Assembly: GCF_001984175.1 (NCBI RefSeq)
Contig: NZ_MTQP01000055.1
Location: forward strand, 1-64,000
Source of the DNA: Saccharothrix sp. ALI-22-I
Lineage (GTDB): Bacteria > Actinomycetota > Actinomycetes > Mycobacteriales > Pseudonocardiaceae
Direction of reading: 5' to 3'
Length of the DNA: 64,000 nucleotides
Shown in pieces: positions 7,628 through 16,527 of this stretch (its first letter is position 1; every line of letters starts with the position of its first letter). Below the pieces are notes generated by a model that did not search any database, was not told where the DNA came from, and saw nothing but the letters and a program-made list of their open reading frames with translations. Made by a program: the position numbers and the translations under genes.

Positions 7628-7761
7628 GCACGCCAACGTACTGCCGGCCGGTCGTTGGACTGCCCGGATGGAAAGGGCGTGCGGGGACCGGACCTCTCCT
7701 CTTTGCCCCAGGCGATTCTCCGGCGTGACGGCCCTCGCCTCGCGCCACGTGCGCTACTCGG

Positions 7762-8871
7762 TCAGAGGCGTTCGAATCGGAACGCGGCCAAGGCGTCGCT
7801 CTGGTCCTCGCCCAGTGCCTCGGCCGCCACCAGGTCGCCGGCGTGCACGCTCAGGGTCGCGCCGCTGTGCGACACGGCGAAGTGGAAGTTGGGCAGGTCG
7901 ACCACCCGTCCCAGGACCGGCAGGCCGTCGCCGGGGATGGGGCGTTCACCCACCCGGACGCTCTCCACGGTCGCGGACCGCATCCCCGGGTAGAGCGCAC
8001 GGCCCGCTTCGACCACCCGGTCGACCACCGACTGGTCCACGCTGATCTCACCGGTGTCGGACACGTGGGCCGCGTCGTCGACGTCAGGGGTGTGCAGCAG
8101 CAGCCGTCCGGCGCCGTCCGGGCGCAGGTGGACGTGCGGTGCGTGGACGACACGGGACACCGAGACCGCGACCGGCGAGGTGTAGATGAGCACACCGAGG
8201 GTGTTGCGCATCGGCAGGGCCAGCCCGGCGAGTTCGGCGATTCGGGCGGCCTGTGGCCCCGCGCAGTTGACCACCGCGTCCACGGAGAGCCGCCGCCCCG
8301 AGGCGAGCCGAACAGCGCGCACGACGCCCGCGGTCACCTCAAGGTCGGTGACCGCGTCATCGCGAACCAGCTCGGCACCGCGGGAGACCGCGCCGGAGAG
8401 CAGGTGACCGATCAGCCGGGTCGGCTCGATCCACCCTTCGCGCGGGAAGTAGGCGATCTCGTCCGCCGGCAGCCCGCCGGGGTTCATGTCGGGTTCGAGG
8501 TCCAGCACCTCCGCCCGGCTGAGCCAACGCGCCTCGTACCCGTAGTCCAGGACGCCGGCGACCTTCTTGCGCAGCTCCTGGCGCCCGGCGTCGTCGGCGG
8601 CCCACTCCAGGTTGCCGCCCTCGTGGTACCAGTCGCCGTGGGGCACCTCCGCCGCCAGCCGCCGGTGCGCCTCCATGCTCACGACACTGAAATCGTGGTA
8701 CGCCCGCGGCTGCTTACCGCAGGAGTTGGTCCACGAGAACGTCGCCCCGGAAGTCCCGCCCGCCGGCGCGCCCGCGTCCACGACGGTGACCCGCGCACCC
8801 CGCCGCGTCAGCGAGGCGGCCACCGCCGCACCGTAGACCCCGGCACCGACGACGACGACATGCTCCACCAT
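7762..8871 (-). CDS. FAD-dependent oxidoreductase (DAO family)
   Basis: This 369-residue protein has the DAO/glycine-oxidase layout. An N-terminal Rossmann motif VVVVGAGVYGAAVA (GxGxxG) is followed by an E/D-type ribose contact VTVVDAG. GGTSGATFSWTNSC forms the flavin loop. A C-terminal RVGERPIPGDGLPVLGRV and FHFAVSHSGATLS match the conserved flavin-binding end. Such enzymes oxidise amines or D-/N-methyl amino acids in the cytosol. The start at 8871 (MVEHVVVVG) is chosen because the fold begins at once. The IclR regulator starts divergently 186 bases away and may control it. Substrate unknown. Confidence 0.85.
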   Translation of the reverse strand: MVEHVVVVGAGVYGAAVAASLTRRGARVTVVDAGAPAGGTSGATFSWTNSCGKQPRAYHDFSVVSMEAHRRLAAEVPHGDWYHEGGNLEWAADDAGRQELRKKVAGVLDYGYEARWLSRAEVLDLEPDMNPGGLPADEIAYFPREGWIEPTRLIGHLLSGAVSRGAELVRDDAVTDLEVTAGVVRAVRLASGRRLSVDAVVNCAGPQAARIAELAGLALPMRNTLGVLIYTSPVAVSVSRVVHAPHVHLRPDGAGRLLLHTPDVDDAAHVSDTGEISVDQSVVDRVVEAGRALYPGMRSATVESVRVGERPIPGDGLPVLGRVVDLPNFHFAVSHSGATLSVHAGDLVAAEALGEDQSDALAAFRFERL

Positions 8872-9020
8872 GCTGACCCCGGCTTCCGTTGTCTCGCAAG
8901 GACACATCCACGATCTTCGGAGATACCGCTGGATACACCCGAGTCGCGGAAGCCGTCAACCGGCACTCGGTTCAGCGAGTCGGGCGGGAAGCCGTTGGGC
9001 GTCAGTACACTCGGCCAGGT

Positions 9021-9035
9021 GTGCGCGATGCGCAC
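9021..9035. promoter_or_regulatory. Candidate IclR operator GTGCGC-GAT-GCGCAC
   Basis: A perfect 15-base dyad, GTGCGCGATGCGCAC, lies 22 bases before the chosen regulator start, in the divergent gap with the oxidoreductase. IclR proteins bind short dyads close to their own promoters. The site is therefore a candidate autoregulatory operator. Confidence 0.4.
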
Positions 9036-9056
9036 GCCCTGGGACTCGGAGGGGGA

Positions 9057-9851
9057 ATGGTCGAACCGCCGATCGGGCGACGTGAGGACCACGGACCGCA
9101 CTTCGTGCAGTCGGTGGCGCGGGCGCTGGCCGTCATGCGCTCCTTCACCGCGGCCCGGCCCAGGCAGACCCTCGCCCAGGTCGCGCGGGAGACCGGGCTG
9201 GACCGCGCGACCGCGCGCCGGCTGCTGCTCACCCTCGCGGACCTGGGTTACGTGGCGGGCGACTCCCGGGGGTTCGAGCTGACCCCGCGCGTCCTCGAAC
9301 TCGGCTACGCCTACCTGTCCGGCCTGTCGTTGCCCGAGATCGTGTACCCGCACCTGCGCAAACTCGCCGGCGAGCTGAACGAGACCGCCGCGCTGGCCGT
9401 GCTGGACGGCGACGAGATCGTGTACGTCGCACTCGTGCCCAGCACCCGACTGGCCACCGTGCGGATCAACATCGGCACCCGGTTCAAGGCCTACGCCACG
9501 TCGATGGGCCGGGTGCTGCTCGCGGGCCTGTCGCCGGCGGAACTGGACGTCTCCCTCTCCAGCCTGCACCTGGAGACCCGCACCGACCGGACGGTCCGCA
9601 CGGTGGACATGCTCCGCGAGGAGATCGACAAGGCCAGGGCGCAAGGCTGGGCGCTGGTCGACTCCGAGCTGGAGCACGGCCTGCGCGGCGCCGCCGCACC
9701 GGTCCGCGACCGGGCGGGCCGGGTCGTCGCGGCGGCGAACGTATCGGTGCACGCGGGCCGCACCACGCCGGAACTCGTGGAACGCGAGTACGTGCCCGCG
9801 ATCCTGCGCACGGTCCGCATGATCGAGGCCGACATGATGGGCCTGCACTGA
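9057..9851 (+). CDS. IclR family transcriptional regulator
   Basis: A 264-residue regulator. Residues 15-80 form the winged helix (FVQSVARALAVMRSF, then LAQVARETGLDRATARRLL and LTLADLGYV). Residues 90-260 form the effector domain (LSLPEIVYPHLRKLAGELNE, ATSMGRVLLAGL, then GLRGAAAPVRDRAGRVVAA). The effector half is most like the PcaR/PobR branch that controls aromatic-acid catabolism. ATG 9057 sits directly behind GAGGGGGA. The longer upstream frame would add 56 unmatched residues. Likely target is the divergent oxidoreductase. Confidence 0.9.
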   Translation: MVEPPIGRREDHGPHFVQSVARALAVMRSFTAARPRQTLAQVARETGLDRATARRLLLTLADLGYVAGDSRGFELTPRVLELGYAYLSGLSLPEIVYPHLRKLAGELNETAALAVLDGDEIVYVALVPSTRLATVRINIGTRFKAYATSMGRVLLAGLSPAELDVSLSSLHLETRTDRTVRTVDMLREEIDKARAQGWALVDSELEHGLRGAAAPVRDRAGRVVAAANVSVHAGRTTPELVEREYVPAILRTVRMIEADMMGLH

Positions 9852-9909
9852 CCGGCTCAGGCTTATCGCATCATGCTGACCGGCCCGCGCCGACCCAGGC
9901 CCGCATCGG

Positions 9910-10269
9910 CTACGCGGTGACGTCGATCCAGCACTTGCCTGCGGTAGAACGCACTGCGGCGAACGCGTCGGCCGTCGCGGAGAGCGGGAATCCCGGCCTC
10001 AGCACCCGGTGTGGGGCGACCGTGCCGTCCTCCAGCGCCGCGATGCTGCCCGCGAAGTCGCCCGGGTGGTCGTAGATCAGCGAGCCGACGAGCTTGAGCT
10101 GCCGGTAGACGATCGTCCACAACGTCAGGTCCAACGGCTGCGCGCTGATCCCGATCAGCACCGCCGTGCCGCCGGCCGTGAGCCGGGAGAGCGCGGGCGG
10201 CAGGGCGGCGGGCACGCCGGAGGTCTCGAACACGAAGTCCACGTCCTGCACCGCGTCATCGGCGACCAC
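9910..10269 (-). pseudogene. C-terminal fragment of a zinc-type alcohol dehydrogenase
   Basis: On the minus strand, about 119 codons encode the end of a medium-chain dehydrogenase/reductase: DFVFETSGVPAALPPALSRL, TAGGTAVLIGISAQPLDL and YRQLKLVGSLIYDHPGDFA, ending GKCWIDVTA. The zinc and Rossmann GxGxxG parts are absent. Upstream of about 10269 the frame runs antisense through another gene fragment, so the break is sharp. It is a truncated gene joined to an unrelated one. Confidence 0.8.
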
Positions 10270-10273
10270 CGAC

Positions 10274-10525
10274 GGGCTGTGCGTGCTCGGGCTGAGGTTC
10301 ACCGACGACCGGCAGTCACCGCCGGAGCGGTTCGAGACACTGCGGCGGACGCTGGGCGAGGCGTTCGAGGGCATCGAGATCGACTCGTCCCCCGGCAACC
10401 CGCACGGCATCCAGCAGCACGCGCACTCGGTGCTGACGGTCGACCTCGTCGACGAGCCCGGACACCCCACCCGGGAAGCGCTGGACCGGGTCCTCACTTT
10501 CCTCGGGACACGCCTCAAGTCGTGA
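10274..10525 (+). pseudogene. C-terminal fragment of a dienelactone-hydrolase family protein
   Basis: From about 10274 the plus strand reads GLRFTDDRQSPPERFETLRR, then EIDSSPGNPHGIQQHAHSVL and EALDRVLTFLGTRL before TGA 10525. This is the last third of an alpha/beta-hydrolase of the dienelactone-hydrolase type, including the SPGNPHG and catalytic-His region (AHSVLT). The nucleophile Cys/Ser part is missing. The fragment abuts the alcohol-dehydrogenase fragment tail-to-tail within about 5 bases. Confidence 0.75.
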
Positions 10526-10745
10526 CCTGCTCCTGCGCCGGCAGCTTCAACACGCCGGCGGCGTGCCCGATCCACGCGGTCAGGTACCGGTCCGCGTCGA
10601 TGTCACCGGGTGTGTGCCCGATGAGGGCGTTCAGCAGCGGGTGGTAGGTCAGCGATGCGATGAGAACGCTCGACGTCGCTTGGGGATCGGGGACGTCCAG
10701 GTCCTGCTCGGCGATCCAGGCGGCGAACCGTTGCCTGCCACACTT
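10515..10745 (-). pseudogene. C-terminal fragment of a TetR family regulator
   Basis: A minus-strand frame closed by the TGA at 10517-10515 and bounded upstream by a stop at 10754-10752 encodes RQRFAAWIAEQDLDVPDPQ, then SSVLIASLTYHPLLNALIGH and ADRYLTAWIGHAAGVL. This is the last two helices of a TetR ligand domain. There is no start codon and no DNA-binding domain. Its stop overlaps the end of the hydrolase fragment. The remaining 10755-10917 gap holds only short dyads (for example GAGGT-GCA-ACCTC at 10847-10859) before the protease gene. Confidence 0.65.
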
Positions 10746-10917
10746 GCCGGGTCAGTCGAGCGGCGGGTGCCGACATCGCCGCCGGGCAGGTCACAAACCG
10801 GATCCGAGTACACACCACCGGTCGGTGTGAAGATCCGTTTCGTGCGGAGGTGCAACCTCTGAGTGTCCTCGGGAGTCTCCCCCGGTGGAAAGCGCATTCA
10901 CTTCTGGGGGAGGACAC

Positions 10918-13900
10918 GTGCGTCAAGCACGATGGGTGGTGGTCGCCGCGTTGACCGCCGGGCTGGTGAGCCCGGTGGCGGCGCAGGCGGCCCCGGCGGT
11001 CCAGGAACAGGGCCAAGGGCAAGGCCAAGGGCCGCTCCGGGCCATTACGTTGATCACCGGTGACAAGGTGATGGTGGACGAGCAGGGTGCGCTGGTCGGC
11101 GTCGAAGGGCGGCCGGGCGCGCAGTTCGTCCGGTACGTCCAGGAAGACCACCAGTACGTCGTACCCGAGGACGCCCTCGACGACCTGGCGCAGGACCGGC
11201 TCGACAAGCGGTTCTTCGACGTCACCGCGATGAACGACTTCGGCTACGACGACACGAAGATCGACCGGATTCCGCTGCTCACCAACGGGTTGCGCGCCTC
11301 GGCCGCCATCCCGAAGGCCGAGGCCGCACAGCGGTGGGCGCAACGCCAGGTGGGCGTGCAGAGCGCGGACAAGATCTGGCTCGACGGCAAGGCCAGGATC
11401 ACGCTCGACCAGAGCGTGCCGATGGTCGACGCGCCGGGCGCGTGGCAGGCCGGGTTCGACGGCAGCGGCGTCACCGTGGCCGTGTTGGACACCGGCTACG
11501 ACCAGGAGCACCCGGAGCTCAAGGACGTCGTGGTGGCGGCCCAGGACTTCACCGGCGAGGGCGTCGTCCAGGACAGCGTCGGCCACGGCACGCACGTCGC
11601 GGCCACCGTCGCCGGGCACGGCGCGTACACCGGTGTCGCCAAGGGCGCGAAGCTCGCCATCGGACGGGTCTGCGGCACGTGGGAGTGCCCGGAGAGCGCG
11701 GTCATCGCGGGCATGGAGTGGGCCGCCCGCGAGGTCAAGGCCAAGGTCGTCAACATGAGCCTCGGCGGTGACCAGAGCGACGGGTCCGACCCGTTGTCGC
11801 AGGCCGTGGACCGGCTCACGGCCGAGACCGGCACGTTGTTCGTGGTGGCGGCGGGCAACGCCTACACCTTCCGCAAGGTGTCGTCGCCGGCTGCGGCGAA
11901 CGAAGCGCTGGCGGTCGCGAACCTCACCAAGCAGGGGGCGCTCGCCGAGTCGTCCTCACGCGGGCCGAGGTTCGGCGACTACGCGGTCAAGCCCGACATC
12001 GCCGCGCCCGGCACGGACATCGTGGCGGCGCGCGCGAAGGGCACGTTGCCGGACGAGGCGGTCGACGAGCTGCACGCGAGGCTCACCGGCACCTCGATGG
12101 CCGCGCCGCACGTGGCGGGCGCGGCCGCGATCCTGGCCCAGCGCAACCCCACGTGGACCGCGCGGGAGCTGAAGGCGCACCTGATGGCGTCGGTCAAGCC
12201 GGTCGCGGACACGTCGGCAAACGTCGGCACGGGCTTGCTGGACGCGCGGCGCGCGGTCGAGCAGCAGAACGTGCGCGCGGACGTCGGCAGCCTCTCGTTC
12301 GGGCTCGTGGCATGGCCGCACACCGCGGTGCACGAGAAGACGATCACCTACCGCAACGACGGCGACCAGCCCGTCACGCTGCAACTCCAGCACGACCTCG
12401 GCGCCGATTTCACCGTGCCGTCGAGTGTCACGGTGCCCGCGCACGGCACCGCGCCGGTCGTCGTGCAGCTCGACCCGCGCAAGGGCCTCGGCACGTTCTT
12501 CGGGCACGTCAAGGCGACCGCGGAGGGCGTCAGCCTGATCACGTCGGTCGGCGCGTACGTGCAGGAGGAGCGCTACACGCTCACCGTCAAGATGACCGGA
12601 CGGGACGGCAAGGCGCCGCTCAGCGGGTACGCGCTGCTCGTCGACCTGAAGACCGGCGAGTCCAGCGCGCTCAACGCGAACGCCGAGGGCGTCGGCACGG
12701 TCCGGCTGCCGGTCTCCGACTACGCCGTGCTCACCCGCATCAACGAGTACTCCCGGCTGGCGGGCTGGTACACGCCGGTCTCGGTCACCCAGGCCGCGGG
12801 CAAGGTGTCGATGACCAAGGACGTCGACGTCGAGCTGAACGCGAAGGACGGCAAGCCGATCACGATCGCGCTCGACGACGGCGCGGTGCGACCGCTGCAC
12901 CGCGAGATCGACCTGAGCGTGCCCAGGTTGCCGAGCAAGCACGGCGGCGTCAGCGGTTCGATCGAGGGCTCCACGCCGGTGTACGCCTTGCCGTTCGGCG
13001 ACCCGCTGCCGGAGCTGGACTACTCGACCACGCTCAAGGCCGCGCAGCCGCGGGTGTCGGTGGGCGAGTTCGGTTTCCCGGTGCGCTACACCGACTCCAG
13101 CCCGTTCCTCCCGCCGGGCGCGCACAAGTGGCGCACGGCAGCGCGCGACGGTGACGTCAAGGGTGCGCTCGTGGTCGTCGACTCCGGCGACGAAGACCTC
13201 TACACGCTGGCGCAGCAGCTGAAGGACGCCGGGGCCGCGGCCGTGCTGCTGCTCGGGCCGCAACCGTTCGGGGGCCCGCCGCAGACCGCGCTGCCGGTGC
13301 TGTCCGCGTCCGACCACGGCGCGGTGGAACTGGTGAAGCAGCTCGGCCGCGAGGTCACGATCAACGCGATCGACTCCTCGCCGATCAGCTACAACCTGTT
13401 CTACCCCGAACGCGGCACGCTCCCGTCCGGGAAGACGTACCAGGTGAAGAAGGGCGAGCTGGCCGAGGTCAAGGTCCGCTACCGCTCGTCCGGCGCGGAC
13501 GGCCTGGTCCGCCAGCGCCTGTACCCGATGCTCGACGGCACCGCGGCGGGTCGCATGGCCGTCCTGCTGGACGAGGCGCTGGTCGCGCCCGTCGCCCGCT
13601 CCGAGTACTACAGCGCGGGCAACGGCATCGGCTGGTACCAGGAGGGCTTCATCGGCCGCATGTTCGGCGAGGACGCGCGGGACCCGCTGGTCGGCGTCTG
13701 GTCGGACCTCGCGCCCGTCACGTTCCAGCCCGGCAAGCAGTACCGGCGTGACTGGGGCGCCGCGGTCGCCGCGCCGCGGCTCAACGGCACCAGCATGGTG
13801 CAGTGGGCGCTCGGCGGCGGTGTGACCCGCAGCGGCAACGGCATCCAGGCCGAGGTCTCGCCGTTCGCGACGGCCACCGCGGTCGAGTCGTGGGTGGCCA

Positions 13901-14403
13901 CCGCTTCCGGCAGCATGGAGCTCAAGCGCGACGGCGTCTCGCTCGGCACCGCGTACAGCCCGTGGGAGGGCTGGTGGGAGGCACCGGCCGAGCCGGGCCG
14001 CTACGAGCTGTCACTCAACGCGACCCGCAGCGCGCCGCAGCTGGAGCTGTCGTCGGACGTGTCCTCGACGTGGGGCTTCACGAGTGCCGCCACGGCGGAG
14101 GGCAAGCTGCCGCTGTTGCAGGTGGACTACGACATCCCGCTCGACATCCGCAACAGCGCCCGGGCCGGGGTGCCGCTGCCGGTGAGGTTCACCGTCGCGC
14201 GGCAGGCCGGGGCGGGCACGGCGACCGTGCGTGAGCTGAAGGCTTTCGCGTCGTTCGACCAGGGCGCCACCTGGGTGCCGTTCAAGTCCGTCGTGCCCCG
14301 TGGCGGGAAGCCCGGCGGCTACGTCTCGCTCCGAGTCGTCGCCTCCGACACCGAGGGCAACACGATCGACCAGACGGTCCTGAAGGCCTACCGCCTCAGG
14401 TGA
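10918..14403 (+). CDS. Large secreted S8 subtilisin-like protease (1161 aa)
   Basis: A signal peptide (RQARWVVVAALTAGLVSPV...AQA) is followed by an inhibitory pro-region (LRAITLITGDKVMVDEQ). The S8 domain spans roughly residues 165-440, with catalytic Asp191 (VAVLDTGYD), His223 (GHGTHVAATVAGHG), oxyanion Asn314 (VAAGNA) and Ser393 (GTSMAAPHVAGAA). A PA-type insert (GALVVVDSGDEDLY...AAAVLLLG) and several beta domains make up the long C-terminal part. It is exported and self-processed, probably for protein scavenging. GTG 10918 follows GGGGGAGG. The end of the protein provides the reference for the gutted pseudogene near 20 kb. Confidence 0.93.
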   Translation: MRQARWVVVAALTAGLVSPVAAQAAPAVQEQGQGQGQGPLRAITLITGDKVMVDEQGALVGVEGRPGAQFVRYVQEDHQYVVPEDALDDLAQDRLDKRFFDVTAMNDFGYDDTKIDRIPLLTNGLRASAAIPKAEAAQRWAQRQVGVQSADKIWLDGKARITLDQSVPMVDAPGAWQAGFDGSGVTVAVLDTGYDQEHPELKDVVVAAQDFTGEGVVQDSVGHGTHVAATVAGHGAYTGVAKGAKLAIGRVCGTWECPESAVIAGMEWAAREVKAKVVNMSLGGDQSDGSDPLSQAVDRLTAETGTLFVVAAGNAYTFRKVSSPAAANEALAVANLTKQGALAESSSRGPRFGDYAVKPDIAAPGTDIVAARAKGTLPDEAVDELHARLTGTSMAAPHVAGAAAILAQRNPTWTARELKAHLMASVKPVADTSANVGTGLLDARRAVEQQNVRADVGSLSFGLVAWPHTAVHEKTITYRNDGDQPVTLQLQHDLGADFTVPSSVTVPAHGTAPVVVQLDPRKGLGTFFGHVKATAEGVSLITSVGAYVQEERYTLTVKMTGRDGKAPLSGYALLVDLKTGESSALNANAEGVGTVRLPVSDYAVLTRINEYSRLAGWYTPVSVTQAAGKVSMTKDVDVELNAKDGKPITIALDDGAVRPLHREIDLSVPRLPSKHGGVSGSIEGSTPVYALPFGDPLPELDYSTTLKAAQPRVSVGEFGFPVRYTDSSPFLPPGAHKWRTAARDGDVKGALVVVDSGDEDLYTLAQQLKDAGAAAVLLLGPQPFGGPPQTALPVLSASDHGAVELVKQLGREVTINAIDSSPISYNLFYPERGTLPSGKTYQVKKGELAEVKVRYRSSGADGLVRQRLYPMLDGTAAGRMAVLLDEALVAPVARSEYYSAGNGIGWYQEGFIGRMFGEDARDPLVGVWSDLAPVTFQPGKQYRRDWGAAVAAPRLNGTSMVQWALGGGVTRSGNGIQAEVSPFATATAVESWVATASGSMELKRDGVSLGTAYSPWEGWWEAPAEPGRYELSLNATRSAPQLELSSDVSSTWGFTSAATAEGKLPLLQVDYDIPLDIRNSARAGVPLPVRFTVARQAGAGTATVRELKAFASFDQGATWVPFKSVVPRGGKPGGYVSLRVVASDTEGNTIDQTVLKAYRLR

Positions 14404-14410
14404 CCATCTC

Positions 14411-14447
14411 AGGGGGACCGTGGCCGGCACCCGGCCGCGGTCCCCTT
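14411..14447 (+). terminator. Strong terminator after the S8 protease gene
   Basis: A 17-base stem (14411-14427 with 14431-14447, two non-canonical pairs) and a 3-base loop start 8 bases after the protease stop. It is GC-rich, with only TT at the end, as usual in actinomycetes. Confidence 0.8.
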
Positions 14448-14539
14448 GTGGTGTCACAAGCTGCCGGATGCCCTGGTGGGGTCCACCATGGAGCCGCCAC
14501 CACGCACCGGATCGACCGCTGCACGAGGAGGAGGCGACC

Positions 14540-15253
14540 ATGCTCAACCCGACTGACTCCCGCAACTTCCACCGCACGTTCCAGGCGCTGGCCCTGATCG
14601 TGGGGCCGCTGCTGCTGCTGGCCGGGGTCCTGATCGACGCTGCGGTGTTCACCGGGGACAGCGCCGCCGAGCGGCTGCCCCAGATCCGCGAGAACGGCGG
14701 CCTCTACCTCACCTCGTCCTGGCTGTTCCTGCTCGCCGGCCTGGTGCTCGTGCCCGGCATCGTGGGTCTGATCCACGTGCTGCACGGGGCCCGCATCACC
14801 GTGGGCGAGGTCGGCGGCTGGCTGATGCTGCTGGGCATCATCCTCACCATCGGCTTCTTCGTGGCCAGCATGTTCGAATACACGCTGGCGAACAGCACGG
14901 CGGTGCCGGAGGGCACCGCGGTCGCGTTGCTCAACGAGTTCGACAACAGCCCGGCCGGCTTCCTGGTCTTCATCGCGTTCGCGGCGGGTATCGGACTGGG
15001 CGCCATCCTGCTGGCCATCGGCGCCTGGCGGCACGGCCTCCTGCCGGTGTGGGCCGCCATCGCGCTCGCGCTCGTCGGGCCGCTGGCCATGGTGCCGGAG
15101 GACTGGGGGCCCGTGGGCGCGCTGTCGATCGTGCTGCTGCTGATCGGCTTCGGCATGGCCGGGCTGCGCATGCTGCGCATGCCCGACACCCAGTTCGAGA
15201 AGTGGGAGCCGATGCCGGTGGTCAGTCGCACGGCTACCCCCGGACCCGCGTGA
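14540..15253 (+). CDS. Multi-pass membrane protein, unknown (237 aa)
   Basis: A 237-residue integral membrane protein with about six hydrophobic segments (for example LALIVGPLLLLAGVLIDAAV, WLFLLAGLVLVPGIVGLI, GGWLMLLGIILTIGFFVASM, FLVFIAFAAGIGLGAILLAI). It has the general look of DUF4386-type proteins, but no signature was certain. Start ATG 14540 follows GAGGAGGAGG. A GTGGTGTCACAA 12-mer at 14449-14460 upstream is shared with the sigma-factor remnant near 48.9 kb. Function unknown. Confidence 0.75.
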   Translation: MLNPTDSRNFHRTFQALALIVGPLLLLAGVLIDAAVFTGDSAAERLPQIRENGGLYLTSSWLFLLAGLVLVPGIVGLIHVLHGARITVGEVGGWLMLLGIILTIGFFVASMFEYTLANSTAVPEGTAVALLNEFDNSPAGFLVFIAFAAGIGLGAILLAIGAWRHGLLPVWAAIALALVGPLAMVPEDWGPVGALSIVLLLIGFGMAGLRMLRMPDTQFEKWEPMPVVSRTATPGPA

Positions 15254-15311
15254 AATGCCTGGTCGCGGGGCACAGCCGCGGCGCGGGATGATGCGGGGCC
15301 GCGCGAACGTT

Positions 15312-15332
15312 TGGTTGAGTGGGTATCAACCA
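15312..15332. promoter_or_regulatory. Dyad TGGTTGA-N7-TCAACCA before msrA
   Basis: A perfect 7-base inverted repeat with a 7-base spacer lies 23 bases before the msrA start. It could be an operator or a leader hairpin. No regulator is identified. Confidence 0.4.
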
Positions 15333-15355
15333 GACTTGAGGAGCGGAGCGACCAC

Positions 15356-15859
15356 ATGGCTACGGTGACCGAGAGGGCTGTCCTCGCGGGCGGTTGTTTC
15401 TGGGGCATGCAGGACCTGTTCCGCCGGCACCCGGGCGTCGTCTCGACCCGGGTGGGTTACACGGGCGGTGACGTCCCCAACGCCACCTACCGCAACCACG
15501 GCACCCACGCCGAGGCGATCGAGATCGTCTTCGACCCGGCGCAGCTGAGCTACCGGCAGGTCCTGGAGTTCTTCTTCCAGGTCCACGACCCGACGACGCG
15601 CAACCGCCAGGGCAACGACATCGGCACCAGCTACCGCTCGGCGATCTTCTACGACACCGACGAGCAGAAGCAGGTCGCGGAGGCGACGATCGCCGACGTG
15701 GACGCGTCCGGCAAGTGGCCGGGCCCGGTCGTCACCGAGGTCGCCCACGCCGGTGACTTCTGGGAGGCCGAGCCGGAGCACCAGGACTACCTGGAGCGCT
15801 ACCCGAACGGGTACACCTGCCACTACGTCCGGCCGGAATGGCAGCTCGGCGAGCGTTGA
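15356..15859 (+). CDS. msrA: Peptide-methionine (S)-S-oxide reductase
   Basis: A 167-residue cytosolic repair enzyme reducing the S-epimer of methionine sulfoxide with thioredoxin. The catalytic [11 protein letters not shown] motif (Cys near residue 13) is intact. [53 protein letters not shown] and the [16 protein letters not shown] tail are all classic MsrA blocks. ATG 15356 is preferred because GGAG precedes it. The stop overlaps the TTG start of a MOSC gene (TTGA), so the two were probably translationally coupled before the insertion. Confidence 0.95.
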   Translation: MATVTERAVLAGGCFWGMQDLFRRHPGVVSTRVGYTGGDVPNATYRNHGTHAEAIEIVFDPAQLSYRQVLEFFFQVHDPTTRNRQGNDIGTSYRSAIFYDTDEQKQVAEATIADVDASGKWPGPVVTEVAHAGDFWEAEPEHQDYLERYPNGYTCHYVRPEWQLGER

Positions 15860-16008
15860 GCACGACGGTCGAGATCGTGGCGCTGCACGTCTCGCCCGTG
15901 CACGCCTACGACGGACGGCCCGGCGACGGGCCGCGACCTGATCCGGAGCCGGTCTCCCGCGATCACGTCGTGGTCCGGGCCGGTCTCGGCCTGGTGGGCG
16001 ACCGCTAC
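15856..16008 (+). pseudogene. MOSC-domain gene, 5' part (split by an insertion element)
   Basis: From TTG 15856, 51 codons encode [19 protein letters not shown] and RDHVVVRAGLGLVGDRY, the N-terminal half of a single-domain MOSC protein (molybdenum-cofactor-sulfurase C-terminal type). The reading breaks exactly after the TAC codon at 16006-16008, where the IS begins. The remaining 117 codons resume in frame at 17778. Joining both sides gives GDRY-FNHAAHR with no base lost or gained. The start overlaps the msrA stop. Confidence 0.85.
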
Positions 16009-16085
16009 TCGAATGCGTGCCAGTGCGCCGGGCTTCAGTCGGTGGTGAAGGCCCGCGCGGGAGGTCGGTCACGGCCGGGCGTGTC

Positions 16086-16442
16086 CTAGGCGGGACGGTT
16101 CTGCTGTTCGATGTACTGGCGCAGCACGCTGGTCGGTGCTCCACCGACCGATCCGGCGAAGTAGGACCCAGACCACAGTCGTTGTGCCCGCCAGTAGTGG
16201 CGGGCCAGTTCGGGGAACTCCTGTCGCATCCTGCGGGACGAGACGCCCTTGAGGCTGTTGACCAGTTTCGGGACGGCGACCTTGGGTGGGAAGTTGACCA
16301 GCAGGTGCACGTGGTCGGCCTCGCCGTTCAACTCGACCAGCTCGCACTCGAAGTCTGCGCACACCGCCCGCATGATCTCCTCCAGCCGGGCCAGGTGCCG
16401 ATCGCCGAACACCTCGCGCCGATACTTCGTCATGAACACCAA
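16086..16442 (-). CDS. tnpA: IS200-type Y1 transposase TnpA (5' end frameshifted)
   Basis: The frame encodes 118 residues of an IS200/IS605 HUH transposase: TKYRREVFGDRHLARLEEI, the HUH pair ADHVHLLV (His44, His46), LVNSLKGVSSRRMRQEFPEL, and catalytic Tyr110 in LRQYIEQQNRP. The upstream coding continues as RAGRHCVSALHAHLVFMTKY without a start. An ATG with MADHE lies at 16501, but one base appears to be missing at about 16486, which separates it from the rest. The protein is thus made only from a GTG/TTG start about 25 codons late, or not at all. It shares a short divergent promoter region with tnpB. Confidence 0.85.
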   Translation of the reverse strand: MVFMTKYRREVFGDRHLARLEEIMRAVCADFECELVELNGEADHVHLLVNFPPKVAVPKLVNSLKGVSSRRMRQEFPELARHYWRAQRLWSGSYFAGSVGGAPTSVLRQYIEQQNRPA

Positions 16443-16527
16443 GTGTGCGTGAAGCGCGGAGACACAGTGTCGACCAGCACGAATACCTCATGATCGGCCA
16501 TGAGACCAACCCTAATAGGATGGGGCG

